A stretch of DNA of 64,000 nt, from assembly GCF_029893355.1 (NCBI RefSeq), contig NZ_JARZAI010000006.1:124001-188000 (forward strand), in the 5' to 3' direction. The notes beneath the pieces were generated by a model. The model made no database searches. It had not been told where the DNA came from and saw nothing but the letters and a program-made list of their open reading frames with translations. Below are positions 8,572 to 16,586 of the stretch, in pieces (position 1 is the first letter of the stretch; the number at the start of each line of letters is the position of its first letter). The position numbers were made by a program, and so were the translations under genes. The DNA is from Kitasatospora sp. MAA4. Lineage in GTDB: Bacteria > Actinomycetota > Actinomycetes > Streptomycetales > Streptomycetaceae.

Positions 8572-11473
8572 AGTACCCGAAGAGGTCCGCGACCACGTCG
8601 GTGTTGCCGCCGTGGTTGTAGACGGCGATCCGGCCGTCGGCGCCGATCGGGACGGTGGCGTGGTCCGGGATGGTCTGCCCGGCCGCGAAGTTGACGTTCG
8701 ACGTCCCCGGCCGCGCCGCGCCGTCGGCGTAGGCGGTGAGGAAGCTGTCGGTGTCGGAGCCGGTGCTGGTCAGGTTGAGGACGGCGGCGTCCGCGCCGGC
8801 GGGCACCGCCGGGGTGCCGGCGACCTGGAAGGACAGCTGGCCGTTCGCCGCGAGCCTGGCACTGGCGCTGTTGCGGGTGTCCAGCAGGCGGCTGGGGTCG
8901 ACCGGCGTGAACGAGTCCTGGCCGTCGGGGCTGTAGTAGCCGAACAGGTCGGCGACGACGTGCTCCTTGCCCGTGTTGCTGCAGAAGGCCAGCTTGTTGA
9001 GGTTGTCCACCGGCACGATGACCTGGTTCGAAACGGTCTGCCCCGCCGCGTAGTTGAGATTGGAGGTGGTGGCGTAGGCCCCGGCCGAGCCGAAGACCCC
9101 CAGGTATCCGTCCTGATCGGGCTGCGTCACCGTGACGTTGAGGACGACGGCCGACGCGTTCGCCGGGACTCCGTGCGTGCCGATGATGCCCACCGTGGTG
9201 ATCTCCCCGTGGGAACCGCAGCCCGAGCCGGACTCACCGTCCTTCGGGCCGCCGATCTTACCGACCGGCACGCCGCCGGTGCCGTCGCGGGTGTCCATGA
9301 TGCGGGTCGGCGCCACGGGGGTGTAGCGGTCGCCGTAGCCGGAGTTGTACTGCCCGACCAGGTCCGCGACCACGTCCACGGGGCTGCCACCGGAGTTCCA
9401 GAACGTCACGGTGTCGCTCGCGCCGACGCGTACCGTCACCAGGTTGGGCGACGCCGCCGCCGCGGCGTAGTTGATGTTGGAGCTGGTCGGCCGGGGCCCG
9501 CCGCCGGGACCAACCGAGAGGAAGCCGGAGTCCCTGGCGTCGACCGCTGTGACGTTCATGACCACGGCGCTCGTCCCGTAGTCGATGCCCATCGCCGCGT
9601 ACTGCCCGCTCGGAATGGTGAGCGTGAGCGATCCGCCCGCCGGCACCTGCGCGGCCGGCACGCCGCCAGTGCCGTCCCGGGTGTCCAGCACTCGCCGGGG
9701 GTCCGCGGTCCAGTAGCGAGAGACGGGATAAGTGATCTGCACCGGGTGCGAGGTCGTGGCGACCCGCCCGCCCGCATCCTTCAACGTGACGCTGACGGTG
9801 TAGAGGCCCGGAGCGCTGTAGGTGTGCTCGGTGGACGAGGTCGAGCCGCTGCCGTCACCGAAGTCCACCGAGGTGCTGGTGATCGTCCAGGGGCTGGACG
9901 ACGCCGAGGTGTCAACGACGTAGTCCAGCGGTCGCGAAACCTGCTGCTTCACCGTGAACGCATCCACCAGCGGCGCGGGCGGGTTGACCACAGCGGGGGC
10001 ACCCGCTGCGGCGACCTGTCGGTCGCCGTCCGGCCCGGTGGCGGTCACCGTGACCGGGTAGCGGCCCGCACCCGCGTAGACATGGGTCACCGTGGCGGAA
10101 GACGACACCACCGGTGCCGAGCCGTCGCCGAAGTCGAAGGTGTAGCTGACCGCGATCGGCCAGCGCTGGTCGACCGAGGCGGTCGCGGTCACCGGCAGCG
10201 GGTAGGGGCCCGGGCCTCCGGTGAGCGCGACCTTCAGGTTGGCCAGCCCCTGCCGCTCGAACGCGCCGCGATCCCGAGTTCCGCTCCCGGTACCGGAGTT
10301 GGCCACGTTCGGGTCGTCGACCACCGGGTTGCCGATCAGGTCTGCGGCGAGCTCCCCAGTGGCGTTCGAGTCCGCCGAGTCGATCGCGGGAGAGCCCTCG
10401 CCGAGCGACAGGTCCGCGTAGGCGTCGCCGGCGAACAACGGGTCCGCGTCGAGGTCGTGGGCGCCCTGACCGGTCGCGGCCGCGAGCTGGGCGGGCGTCG
10501 CGTAGCTCTGCCCGGCCCAGCTGTACGCGGTCCCATCGGCGGCCGGGTGGACCAGGTTGTAGTCCACGGTGGTACCCGGCACGGAACCGGCGGAGAGCGA
10601 GATCTCCACCGGCTGGACGGGGGTGGCGCAGTTCGGGACATTGCTCGGGGTCGGGCTGGTGGTGACCGCCCGGTCCGCGATGTTGTTCTCGACCGTGGAG
10701 CCGGACGAGTTCCCGGCCAGCACGATGTTCGGACCGCAGTTGCCCGAGAGCGAGTTGGACGTCACGACCGTACCGGGGGCGTCGGTCGCGGCGATCGCCG
10801 AGCCGGCGCCGCTTGCGATCTCGTTGGTGGTGACGACGGTCCCGCTGACACCCGGGTCGATCAGCACGCCCTGGGCCGACGACCACTGGATGACGTTGCG
10901 CGAGACCGTCACCCCGCTGGTGCTGCCGGTCAGGTGGACCGCGGGCGGCGGCGTGGTCGCCTTGTCCCGGATCACGTAGTAGTTACTGAACAGCGAGTCG
11001 TGGTCGAGCACGATCCGGGCGGAGTCCTTGACCAGGACCTGCGAGCCGACCGAGTCGAGGGCGAAGTTCTGGACGACCACGTCGTGCGCGCCGCTGATCG
11101 TCAGGGCGGGCGCGGTCAGACTCGCAGCGAACAGCTCCGCCCCGGCGCGGTACCGGTCCCCCTGGTCCGTGTACGCCGTGGTGAAGGTGATCGGATGCCC
11201 CGGCGTGCCGGACTGCGTGATCGTCACCGGACCCGAGTAGAAGGTCCCGAGCACCATCACGGTCTGCCCCGGCTGCACCGCCCGGGCGGCCGCGGCGATG
11301 GTGCAGTACGGCTGGGCCGCAGCACCGCGGCCTGCGTCCGAGCAGTTCGTGTCGGTACGATTGACGAAGAGCGTGCTCGCGTCGTCCGCTGCGGCTGCGG
11401 GGACGGCCGGCAGGCCGATCCCCAGCAGAGCCAGTGCGGCTGCGACGGAACCGGCGAGAGTGCGCTGGCGCAT
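8558..11473 (-). CDS. Secreted parallel beta-helix/PKD-domain protein with C-terminal repeats
   Basis: A 971-residue exported protein. A signal peptide (MRQRTLAGSVAAALALLGIG, cleaved near AAA-ADD) is followed by a right-handed parallel beta-helix region (about residues 35-420), as in pectate-lyase-like or adhesin folds. Two PKD-type immunoglobulin folds follow (about 425-600, with YTFDFGDGSAPV and VDFGDGSGS). Three copies of a roughly 120-residue actinobacterial repeat complete it, each starting like RVLDTRDGTGG and ending near DVVADLFGYY. No catalytic residues can be assigned by eye, so it may bind or cleave polysaccharide or act as a surface protein. It is monocistronic. Confidence 0.88.
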   Translation of the reverse strand: MRQRTLAGSVAAALALLGIGLPAVPAAAADDASTLFVNRTDTNCSDAGRGAAAQPYCTIAAAARAVQPGQTVMVLGTFYSGPVTITQSGTPGHPITFTTAYTDQGDRYRAGAELFAASLTAPALTISGAHDVVVQNFALDSVGSQVLVKDSARIVLDHDSLFSNYYVIRDKATTPPPAVHLTGSTSGVTVSRNVIQWSSAQGVLIDPGVSGTVVTTNEIASGAGSAIAATDAPGTVVTSNSLSGNCGPNIVLAGNSSGSTVENNIADRAVTTSPTPSNVPNCATPVQPVEISLSAGSVPGTTVDYNLVHPAADGTAYSWAGQSYATPAQLAAATGQGAHDLDADPLFAGDAYADLSLGEGSPAIDSADSNATGELAADLIGNPVVDDPNVANSGTGSGTRDRGAFERQGLANLKVALTGGPGPYPLPVTATASVDQRWPIAVSYTFDFGDGSAPVVSSSATVTHVYAGAGRYPVTVTATGPDGDRQVAAAGAPAVVNPPAPLVDAFTVKQQVSRPLDYVVDTSASSSPWTITSTSVDFGDGSGSTSSTEHTYSAPGLYTVSVTLKDAGGRVATTSHPVQITYPVSRYWTADPRRVLDTRDGTGGVPAAQVPAGGSLTLTIPSGQYAAMGIDYGTSAVVMNVTAVDARDSGFLSVGPGGGPRPTSSNINYAAAAASPNLVTVRVGASDTVTFWNSGGSPVDVVADLVGQYNSGYGDRYTPVAPTRIMDTRDGTGGVPVGKIGGPKDGESGSGCGSHGEITTVGIIGTHGVPANASAVVLNVTVTQPDQDGYLGVFGSAGAYATTSNLNYAAGQTVSNQVIVPVDNLNKLAFCSNTGKEHVVADLFGYYSPDGQDSFTPVDPSRLLDTRNSASARLAANGQLSFQVAGTPAVPAGADAAVLNLTSTGSDTDSFLTAYADGAARPGTSNVNFAAGQTIPDHATVPIGADGRIAVYNHGGNTDVVADLFGYFSKP

Positions 11474-11591
11474 GAGTGTCGGGCCCCCGAGGTCGTGTTC
11501 TCAGCGCCCGCCGATCCCCCCTGGGGATGATCACATCGAGCGCGAGAACGCATTATCCAGTCGTGAACACCTGACCGGCAAGGAGATACCG

Positions 11592-12071
11592 ATGTCCACC
11601 GAGGGATTCACCACCTGCCTGTGGTTCGACGGTCAGGCCGAGGAGGCGGCGAACCACTACCTCTCGATCTTCAAGAACTCCAGCCTCGGCCGCATCGGCC
11701 GCTACACCGAGGCGGGGCCCGGCCCCGCCGGCGACGTGATGGTGGTCGAGTTCGAACTCAACGGCCAGAAGTTCGTGGGACTGAACGGCGGGCCGCAGTT
11801 CACCTTCAACGAGGCCATCTCGTTCCAGATCCCCTGCGCCGACCAGGACGAGGTGGACTACTACTGGAGCCGGCTCACCGAGGGCGGTCAGGAGAGCGCC
11901 TGCGGCTGGCTCAAGGACAGGTACGGCGTCTCCTGGCAGGTCGTCCCCACCGAGGCCATCGACCTGATCAGCGACCCGGACCCGGAGAAGGCGACGCGGA
12001 CCATGCAGGCGATGTTCACGATGGGCAAGCTCGACATCGCCGCACTCCGCAAGGCCCACGCGGGCGAGTAG
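11592..12071 (+). CDS. VOC family protein (PhnB-like)
   Basis: A 159-residue vicinal oxygen chelate fold protein of the PhnB/3-demethylubiquinone-like subfamily. It begins TTCLWFDGQAEEAANHYLSIF, continues VVEFELNGQKFVGLNGG, and has the C-terminal pattern LKDRYGVSWQVVPTE followed by ATRTMQAMFTMGKLDIAAL. These features define the subfamily, but few members have known substrates. The ATG at 11592 has AAGGAGA 5-10 bases upstream. The MmyB-type regulator follows 56 bp later and may be co-transcribed. Confidence 0.92.
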   Translation: MSTEGFTTCLWFDGQAEEAANHYLSIFKNSSLGRIGRYTEAGPGPAGDVMVVEFELNGQKFVGLNGGPQFTFNEAISFQIPCADQDEVDYYWSRLTEGGQESACGWLKDRYGVSWQVVPTEAIDLISDPDPEKATRTMQAMFTMGKLDIAALRKAHAGE

Positions 12072-12127
12072 CCGGGGTAGCATCGGGAATTGGAGAATGC
12101 CGAGTAATAGACCGGAGAAACGTCTCG

Positions 12128-12928
12128 ATGGCGCACGAGGAAATCACCGTCGACCTCACTTCCGACGAGTCGGCGCCCGGAGAACTCCCTGGACTCGCCG
12201 CCCTGCTACGCAGCTGGCGCACCCGCGCCGGGCAGCGCCTCGACCTTGGTAAACCGCTCCCGCAGGTGGAACTCGCGAACCGCGTCGGCATGAGCGAGCG
12301 GTGGTACCGCGACCTGGAGCGCGGCGCGACCGCGCGGCTGGACCCGCGGGTGCTGACGCTGCTCGCGGACTCGCTGCTGCTGGACGCCGACGAACGCGCG
12401 ACGCTCTACCTCTACGCCCTGGGCGGGACCCCGTACGCCGCCCTGGACAAGCCCGATGACGCCTCCGGCCTGGGCCAGCTCCAGGACCTCCTCGACCGGC
12501 AGATGCCCAGGCCCGCCTACCTGACCGACAGCTCCTGGAACATCGTGGGCCACAACCGGGCGATGGCCGAGTGGTTCCCGTGGGTACTCGCCCCGGACGC
12601 CAACCTGATCCGCTGGGGCCTGATCCTGCCGGAGGCCCGCGAGCAGCTGGTCGACTGGCCCCGGCACGCGCGGATGTACCTGGCGATGATCCGCTTCGCG
12701 CTGGCCGAGCACCCGAACGACACCGGGCTGGTCAGCCTGCTGCAGGACGTCCTGCGCGACCCGGAATGCCGCCGGCTCTGGGCGGAGCGGCTCTGCGTGG
12801 TCGCCAATCGGGACGGCCATGCGTTCCGCCTGCGCCTGCCGCACGTCTCCCCCGATGTCGTCGATGTGGTCACCCAGGTCCTGATTCCGGCCGGGCGACA
12901 GAGCCTGCGCTTCGTCGTCATCACATGA
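12128..12928 (+). CDS. MmyB-type helix-turn-helix regulator
   Basis: A 266-residue regulator. An N-terminal XRE-like HTH (about residues 25-85: LPQVELANRVGMSERWYRDLERG) is joined to an MmyB-like ligand-binding domain (about 110-260: SSWNIVGHNRAMAEWFPW, then CRRLWAERLCV and RLRLPHVSPDVVDV). Related domains bind fatty-acyl-type ligands, and members act as pathway-specific regulators, as in methylenomycin. It sits just upstream of the palindrome-rich promoter of an acyl-CoA-based operon in the same direction, so it may control that operon; this is inference. A likely hairpin terminator follows the stop. Confidence 0.87.
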   Translation: MAHEEITVDLTSDESAPGELPGLAALLRSWRTRAGQRLDLGKPLPQVELANRVGMSERWYRDLERGATARLDPRVLTLLADSLLLDADERATLYLYALGGTPYAALDKPDDASGLGQLQDLLDRQMPRPAYLTDSSWNIVGHNRAMAEWFPWVLAPDANLIRWGLILPEAREQLVDWPRHARMYLAMIRFALAEHPNDTGLVSLLQDVLRDPECRRLWAERLCVVANRDGHAFRLRLPHVSPDVVDVVTQVLIPAGRQSLRFVVIT

Positions 12929-12933
12929 AACAT

Positions 12934-12969
12934 GCCGGTCGGCCCGGGGTTCAATACCCGCCGACCGGC
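12934..12969 (+). terminator. Probable terminator hairpin after the MmyB-type regulator
   Basis: GCCGGTCGG (12934-12942) pairs with CCGACCGGC (12961-12969), with inner GGGT/ACCC pairing and a short TTCAAT-type loop. The A/T-rich stretch AAATATTTA follows. Its right arm is also the left arm of the next palindrome, so it may instead be an operator. Confidence 0.5.
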
Positions 12970-12986
12970 AAATATTTACCGGTCGG
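12961..12986. promoter_or_regulatory. 26-bp near-perfect palindrome (operator candidate)
   Basis: CCGACCGG, then C, AAATATTT, A, then CCGGTCGG: 24 of 26 positions are symmetric. It lies about 200 bp upstream of the acyl-CoA/oxoamine operon. The half-site ACCGGCAAAT recurs at 13020-13040 and in the inverted-repeat element at 23336-23493. ACCGGTCGG-like arms loosely recall autoregulator-receptor boxes of streptomycetes, which I note without claiming. Confidence 0.5.
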
Positions 12987-13019
12987 CCCGGGCGCAGCAT
13001 TCCGCCGGGATTCCGGAGT

Positions 13020-13042
13020 CGGCAAATAATTGCCGGTTGACA
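13020..13042 (+). promoter_or_regulatory. Dyad abutting a TTGACA -35 box upstream of the operon
   Basis: CGGCAA-ATAA-TTGCCG (13020-13035) is a 16-bp dyad directly followed by TTGACA (13037-13042), a perfect -35 consensus. The matching -10 (around 13060-13066) is weak. A regulator bound here would touch RNA polymerase. A separate 12-bp palindrome, ATCATTAATGAT, lies at 13160-13171 close to the first gene. Confidence 0.4.
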
Positions 13043-13188
13043 GGCGCGAGCACGCGTTGGAAGTCTTTCGACCTGCCAGGACGCCGTCTGCGTCCTGTGG
13101 CGAGAGACTCCGGAGACCGCACGTTGTACGCATTCCCTAATCCACCGAAGACAATCCGGATCATTAATGATTTCCGGGCGGTTCGGTC

Positions 13189-14070
13189 ATGACAAACGGC
13201 GTCGCCACCACGGCCCACCCCATCGAGCGCGTCGGCGTGGTCGGCTCCGGCGCGATGGGCGCCGGCATCGTCGAGCTGTGCGCCGTGCGCGGTCTCGACG
13301 TCCGGCTGGCGGTCTCCCGGGAGTCCTCGCTCACCTCCGCCCCGCAGCGGATCGCCGCCTCGCTGAACCGGCGGGTGGCCAAGCAGAAGCTCACCGAGGA
13401 CGAGCGGGACGCGGCGCTGGCCCGGATCTCGCTCACCACCGACCTGGCCGACCTCGGCGACCGGCAGCTGGTGATCGAGGCCGTCCCGGAGGACGAGTCG
13501 ATCAAGCTCGACCTGTTCGCCACCCTGGACAAGGTCCTCGAGCCGGACGCGATCCTGGCCTCGACCACCTCGGCCATCACCATCACCAAGCTGGCCCGCG
13601 CCACGACCCGTCCGCAGCGGGTACTGGGGATCCACTTCTTCAACCCGGTCGTCGCGATGCCCCTGGTGGAGCTGGTTCCAACACTGCTGACCGACCAGGA
13701 CGTCAGCCGCCGGGCCGAGTCGTTCATCGCCGACACGCTGGACCGCCGGCCGCTGCCCACCCAGGACCGCAGCGGCTTCGTGGTGAACGCGCTGCTGGTC
13801 CCGTACCTGCTGTCCGCCATCCGGATGGTCGAGTCGGGCTTCAGCTCGGCCGAACTCGTGGACCAGGGCATGGAGTTGGGTTGCGCACACCCGATGGGCC
13901 CGCTGCGGCTCTGCGACATGATCGGGCTCGACGTGGTCGCCGCCGCGGCCGACGCCCTGTACGGCGAGTTCAAGGAGCCGCTGTACACCCCGCCGCCGCT
14001 GCTCTCCCGGATGGTCGAATCCGGCTTCCTGGGCCGCAAGTCCGGCCGCGGCTTCTACGACTACGCGTAG
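13189..14070 (+). CDS. 3-hydroxyacyl-CoA dehydrogenase family protein
   Basis: A 293-residue NAD(P)-dependent dehydrogenase of the 3-hydroxybutyryl-CoA dehydrogenase type. The Rossmann motif GVVGSGAMGAGIVELCAVRG is at the N-terminus. The family segments VIEAVPEDESIKLDLFATLD, ILASTTSAITITKLA and GIHFFNPVVAMPLVELV follow (the last with the catalytic His about residue 145). The C-terminal helical domain contains DRSGFVVNALLVPYLLSAI and ends GFLGRKSGRGFYDYA. It interconverts 3-hydroxyacyl-CoA and 3-oxoacyl-CoA. As first gene of a five-gene operon with an oxoamine synthase and an acyl-CoA carboxylase, it probably tailors an acyl-CoA building block rather than serving bulk beta-oxidation. Confidence 0.9.
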   Translation: MTNGVATTAHPIERVGVVGSGAMGAGIVELCAVRGLDVRLAVSRESSLTSAPQRIAASLNRRVAKQKLTEDERDAALARISLTTDLADLGDRQLVIEAVPEDESIKLDLFATLDKVLEPDAILASTTSAITITKLARATTRPQRVLGIHFFNPVVAMPLVELVPTLLTDQDVSRRAESFIADTLDRRPLPTQDRSGFVVNALLVPYLLSAIRMVESGFSSAELVDQGMELGCAHPMGPLRLCDMIGLDVVAAAADALYGEFKEPLYTPPPLLSRMVESGFLGRKSGRGFYDYA

Positions 14071-14095
14071 TTCAGATCTCAACGAGGAGTTCGGC

Positions 14096-15316
14096 GTGCA
14101 TTCCTACATGAACATCAAGAAGTCGGCCCGGATCAGCCACGACTTCTGGGAGGTCACCACCAGGGCCGGGATGTTCGACATCGTCGCGGCCGGCCTCGGC
14201 GACGGGCGCCACCGCTCGCTGGCCGACGGCCACGAGTTCGTGAACATGTCCTCCTACTCCTACCTCGGCCTGGACACCCACCCGAAGATCGTCCAGGCCG
14301 CCGCCGACGCCGTGCTCGCCGAGGGTTCGCTGAACACCTCGACGTCCCGGATGCGGATCCGCTTCGGCGTGCTGAGGGACGCCGAGGACGCGCTGTCGGA
14401 GCTGTTCGACGTCGAGGCGATCACCGTGGCCTCCTGCGCCGCGGCGGCCTGGGCGAGCCTGCCGCTGATCGCCTCCGGCCTCTTCACCGACGAGCAGCCG
14501 CCGTTGATGGTCTTCGACAAGAACGCGCACTTCTGCCTCAACGCGATGAAGCCGAACGTCGCCGACGAGGCGCCGGTCACCACGATCGCGCACAACGACC
14601 TGGAGGCCCTGGAGGAGCTGTGCCGCACGCACCCCCAGGTCGCCTACGTGGCCGACGGCGTCTACAGCACCGGCGGCGCGGCACCGGTGGCCGAACTCCT
14701 GCGGCTCCAGGAGAAGTACGGCCTGTTCCTGTTCTTCGACGAGGCGCACGGCATCTCCACCGTCGGCGAGCGCGGCCGGGGCGTGGTCCTGGAGGAGATG
14801 GCGAAGGCCGGCGGGATCAACGACCGTACGCTGATCATCACTTCGCTCAACAAGGGCTTCGGTGCGTCCGGCGGCGCGATCTTCCTCGGCCGCAAGGGCG
14901 CCCAGCAGCGGCGCGACACCGCCCTGCGCAACGGCGGCCCGCTGATGTGGTCGCAGCGGATCAACACGGCCGGCCTCGGCGCCGTGCTGGCCTCGGCCGA
15001 GATCCACCGCTCCCCCGAGCTCAAGGAGTTGCAGGCCAGGCTGGCGGAGAACGTCGACCTCTTCGACCGCCTGGTGCCGACCGCGCTGAGCGGCGACGGA
15101 CTGCCGATCCGCTTCGTCGACATCGGCGCCGAGGATGCCACCGTCCGGCTGGCCGAGGGCCTGCTGAAGCACGGGTACTACGCCTCCCCGATCTTCTTCC
15201 CGGTGATCGCCCGGGGCAAGGCGGGCCTGCGCCTGATGCTGCGCGCCAACATGAGCAGCGCCGAGATCACCGAGTTCGCCGGTCTGCTGCACGAGTTGCG
15301 GGACCGGCATGTCTGA
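14096..15316 (+). CDS. Alpha-oxoamine synthase (PLP-dependent, KBL/AONS-like)
   Basis: A 406-residue fold-type I PLP enzyme of the alpha-oxoamine synthase family (2-amino-3-ketobutyrate CoA ligase, AONS, ALAS, serine palmitoyltransferase, CqsA). Landmarks are NMSSYSYLGLDTHPKI near residue 50, DGVYSTGGAAPVAEL near 188, FFDEAHGISTVGE (Asp about 215, His about 218) and the PLP lysine in TSLNKGFGASGG (Lys about 253). The family condenses an amino acid with an acyl-CoA to give an amino ketone, CO2 and CoA. The start GTG follows GAGGAG. Its neighbours provide an acyl-CoA dehydrogenase, a carboxylase and an exporter, so it is the probable chain-forming enzyme of a small product. The amino-acid partner cannot be read from sequence. 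Confidence 0.88.
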   Translation: MHSYMNIKKSARISHDFWEVTTRAGMFDIVAAGLGDGRHRSLADGHEFVNMSSYSYLGLDTHPKIVQAAADAVLAEGSLNTSTSRMRIRFGVLRDAEDALSELFDVEAITVASCAAAAWASLPLIASGLFTDEQPPLMVFDKNAHFCLNAMKPNVADEAPVTTIAHNDLEALEELCRTHPQVAYVADGVYSTGGAAPVAELLRLQEKYGLFLFFDEAHGISTVGERGRGVVLEEMAKAGGINDRTLIITSLNKGFGASGGAIFLGRKGAQQRRDTALRNGGPLMWSQRINTAGLGAVLASAEIHRSPELKELQARLAENVDLFDRLVPTALSGDGLPIRFVDIGAEDATVRLAEGLLKHGYYASPIFFPVIARGKAGLRLMLRANMSSAEITEFAGLLHELRDRHV

Positions 15317-16532
15317 GCAGCAGACCCTGCGGGCCCCAGCGGCCCCGGCCACGAGCAGCAAGTCCGAGCGGCGCACCATGCTGGTGGCCTGCCTGATGGT
15401 GTTCATGGCCCAGATGGCCACCACCATCTACCTGCCCTCACTGCCCGCCGTCGAGCACGACCTCGGCGTCTCGCGCGGCGTCGCCACCCTGTCGGTGTCG
15501 CTCTTCGTGATCGGTGCGGCCGCGCCCGTCGTGCTCTGGGGGCGCGCGGCCGACCGCTACGGCCGCCGGGCGTCCGTGCTGGCCGCCCTCGCGCTCTTCG
15601 TGCTCTCCAGCGCGCTGCTCGCGGTGAACACCTCGCCCGCCGGCCTGCTGGTCCTGCGCTCGGTGCAGGGCATCGGCGCGGGCGGGGCGGCCATCATCGC
15701 GCGGATCTTCGTGCGCGACCTCGGCAGCGGCGACGCGCTCGCCCGCCGGCTCTCGGTGCTCTCGATCGCGTTCGTCACCGCGCTGGGCGGCGGCCAGTTC
15801 CTGGGCGGCCTGATCGGCCGCTACGCGCACTGGCAGGCCGGGTTCGTCCTGCTGGCCGTGGTCGGGACGCTCGGCGCGCTCGGCACGACGACGCTGGCGC
15901 TGGATCCCGGCCGCGGACGCGGGCGCGACGAACAGGGCGGCATGGTGCGGATCTACCTCCGGATCCTGACCGTCCGGGCGTTCCTGCTGCCCACGGTGGC
16001 CGGCGGCCTCGGCTTCGCCACCATCGTCCTGCTCCAGGAGGTCGCGCCGTTCGTGATCCAGCAGCACTTCGGCATGAGCGTCGAGGCGTACGGCAACTTC
16101 GGACTCCTCTTCGGGCTGGCCTACTTCGCCGGCGCGATGATGGTGAACCGGCTGGCGGCCTCGGCCGGCTCGGCCTGGCTGATGCGCACCGGCGCCCTGG
16201 TGATGACCGCCTCCGGCCTGCTGATGATCGTGCTGTGGCTGGTCCCCGGACTCCAACTCAAGCTCGCGCTTGCGGTGTTCGTGCTGCTCTACTGCGCCAC
16301 CACCTTCGGCCAGGCCGCGCTGTTCCCCAGCAGTATGGCCGTCGCGGTGGGCGGGGTGAAGGAGCACGGCGCGTACGCGGTGGCCCTGTGCGGCTTCCTG
16401 GCCCAGTCCATCGCCGGCGTCGTGTCAACTCTCGCGGTGCTGCTGCACGCCGACCTCGCCTGGGCGTCCGTCGCCACCGCCCTCAGCGCACTGGCGCTGC
16501 TGCTGGTCCTGCGCGGCAACTCCCGCCGATAG
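15309..16532 (+). CDS. MFS transporter (Bcr/CflA-like drug exporter)
   Basis: A 407-residue permease with about 12 predicted membrane helices. The DHA1-type pattern includes YLPSLPAVEHDLGVSRGVATLSVSLF split over helices 1-2, then LWGRAADRYGRR (motif A in loop 2-3) and LRSVQGIGAGGAAIIARIFVRDL. This resembles Bcr/CflA multidrug exporters, which usually export drugs or amino-acid-like compounds with proton antiport. The start overlaps the oxoamine synthase stop by 8 bp, tying it to that enzyme. It probably exports the operon product or gives self-protection. Confidence 0.9.
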   Translation: MSEQQTLRAPAAPATSSKSERRTMLVACLMVFMAQMATTIYLPSLPAVEHDLGVSRGVATLSVSLFVIGAAAPVVLWGRAADRYGRRASVLAALALFVLSSALLAVNTSPAGLLVLRSVQGIGAGGAAIIARIFVRDLGSGDALARRLSVLSIAFVTALGGGQFLGGLIGRYAHWQAGFVLLAVVGTLGALGTTTLALDPGRGRGRDEQGGMVRIYLRILTVRAFLLPTVAGGLGFATIVLLQEVAPFVIQQHFGMSVEAYGNFGLLFGLAYFAGAMMVNRLAASAGSAWLMRTGALVMTASGLLMIVLWLVPGLQLKLALAVFVLLYCATTFGQAALFPSSMAVAVGGVKEHGAYAVALCGFLAQSIAGVVSTLAVLLHADLAWASVATALSALALLLVLRGNSRR

Positions 16533-16586
16533 CACCAGAGTTTCTCCAACCACCCACCACCCGACCGTTACCAGCAGGAGGGTCCG

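Noticed and set aside
8612..11530. Long forward frame opposite the secreted beta-helix protein
   Set aside because: It is a GC-skew shadow. The reverse frame has a signal peptide and repeated domains; the forward frame has none.
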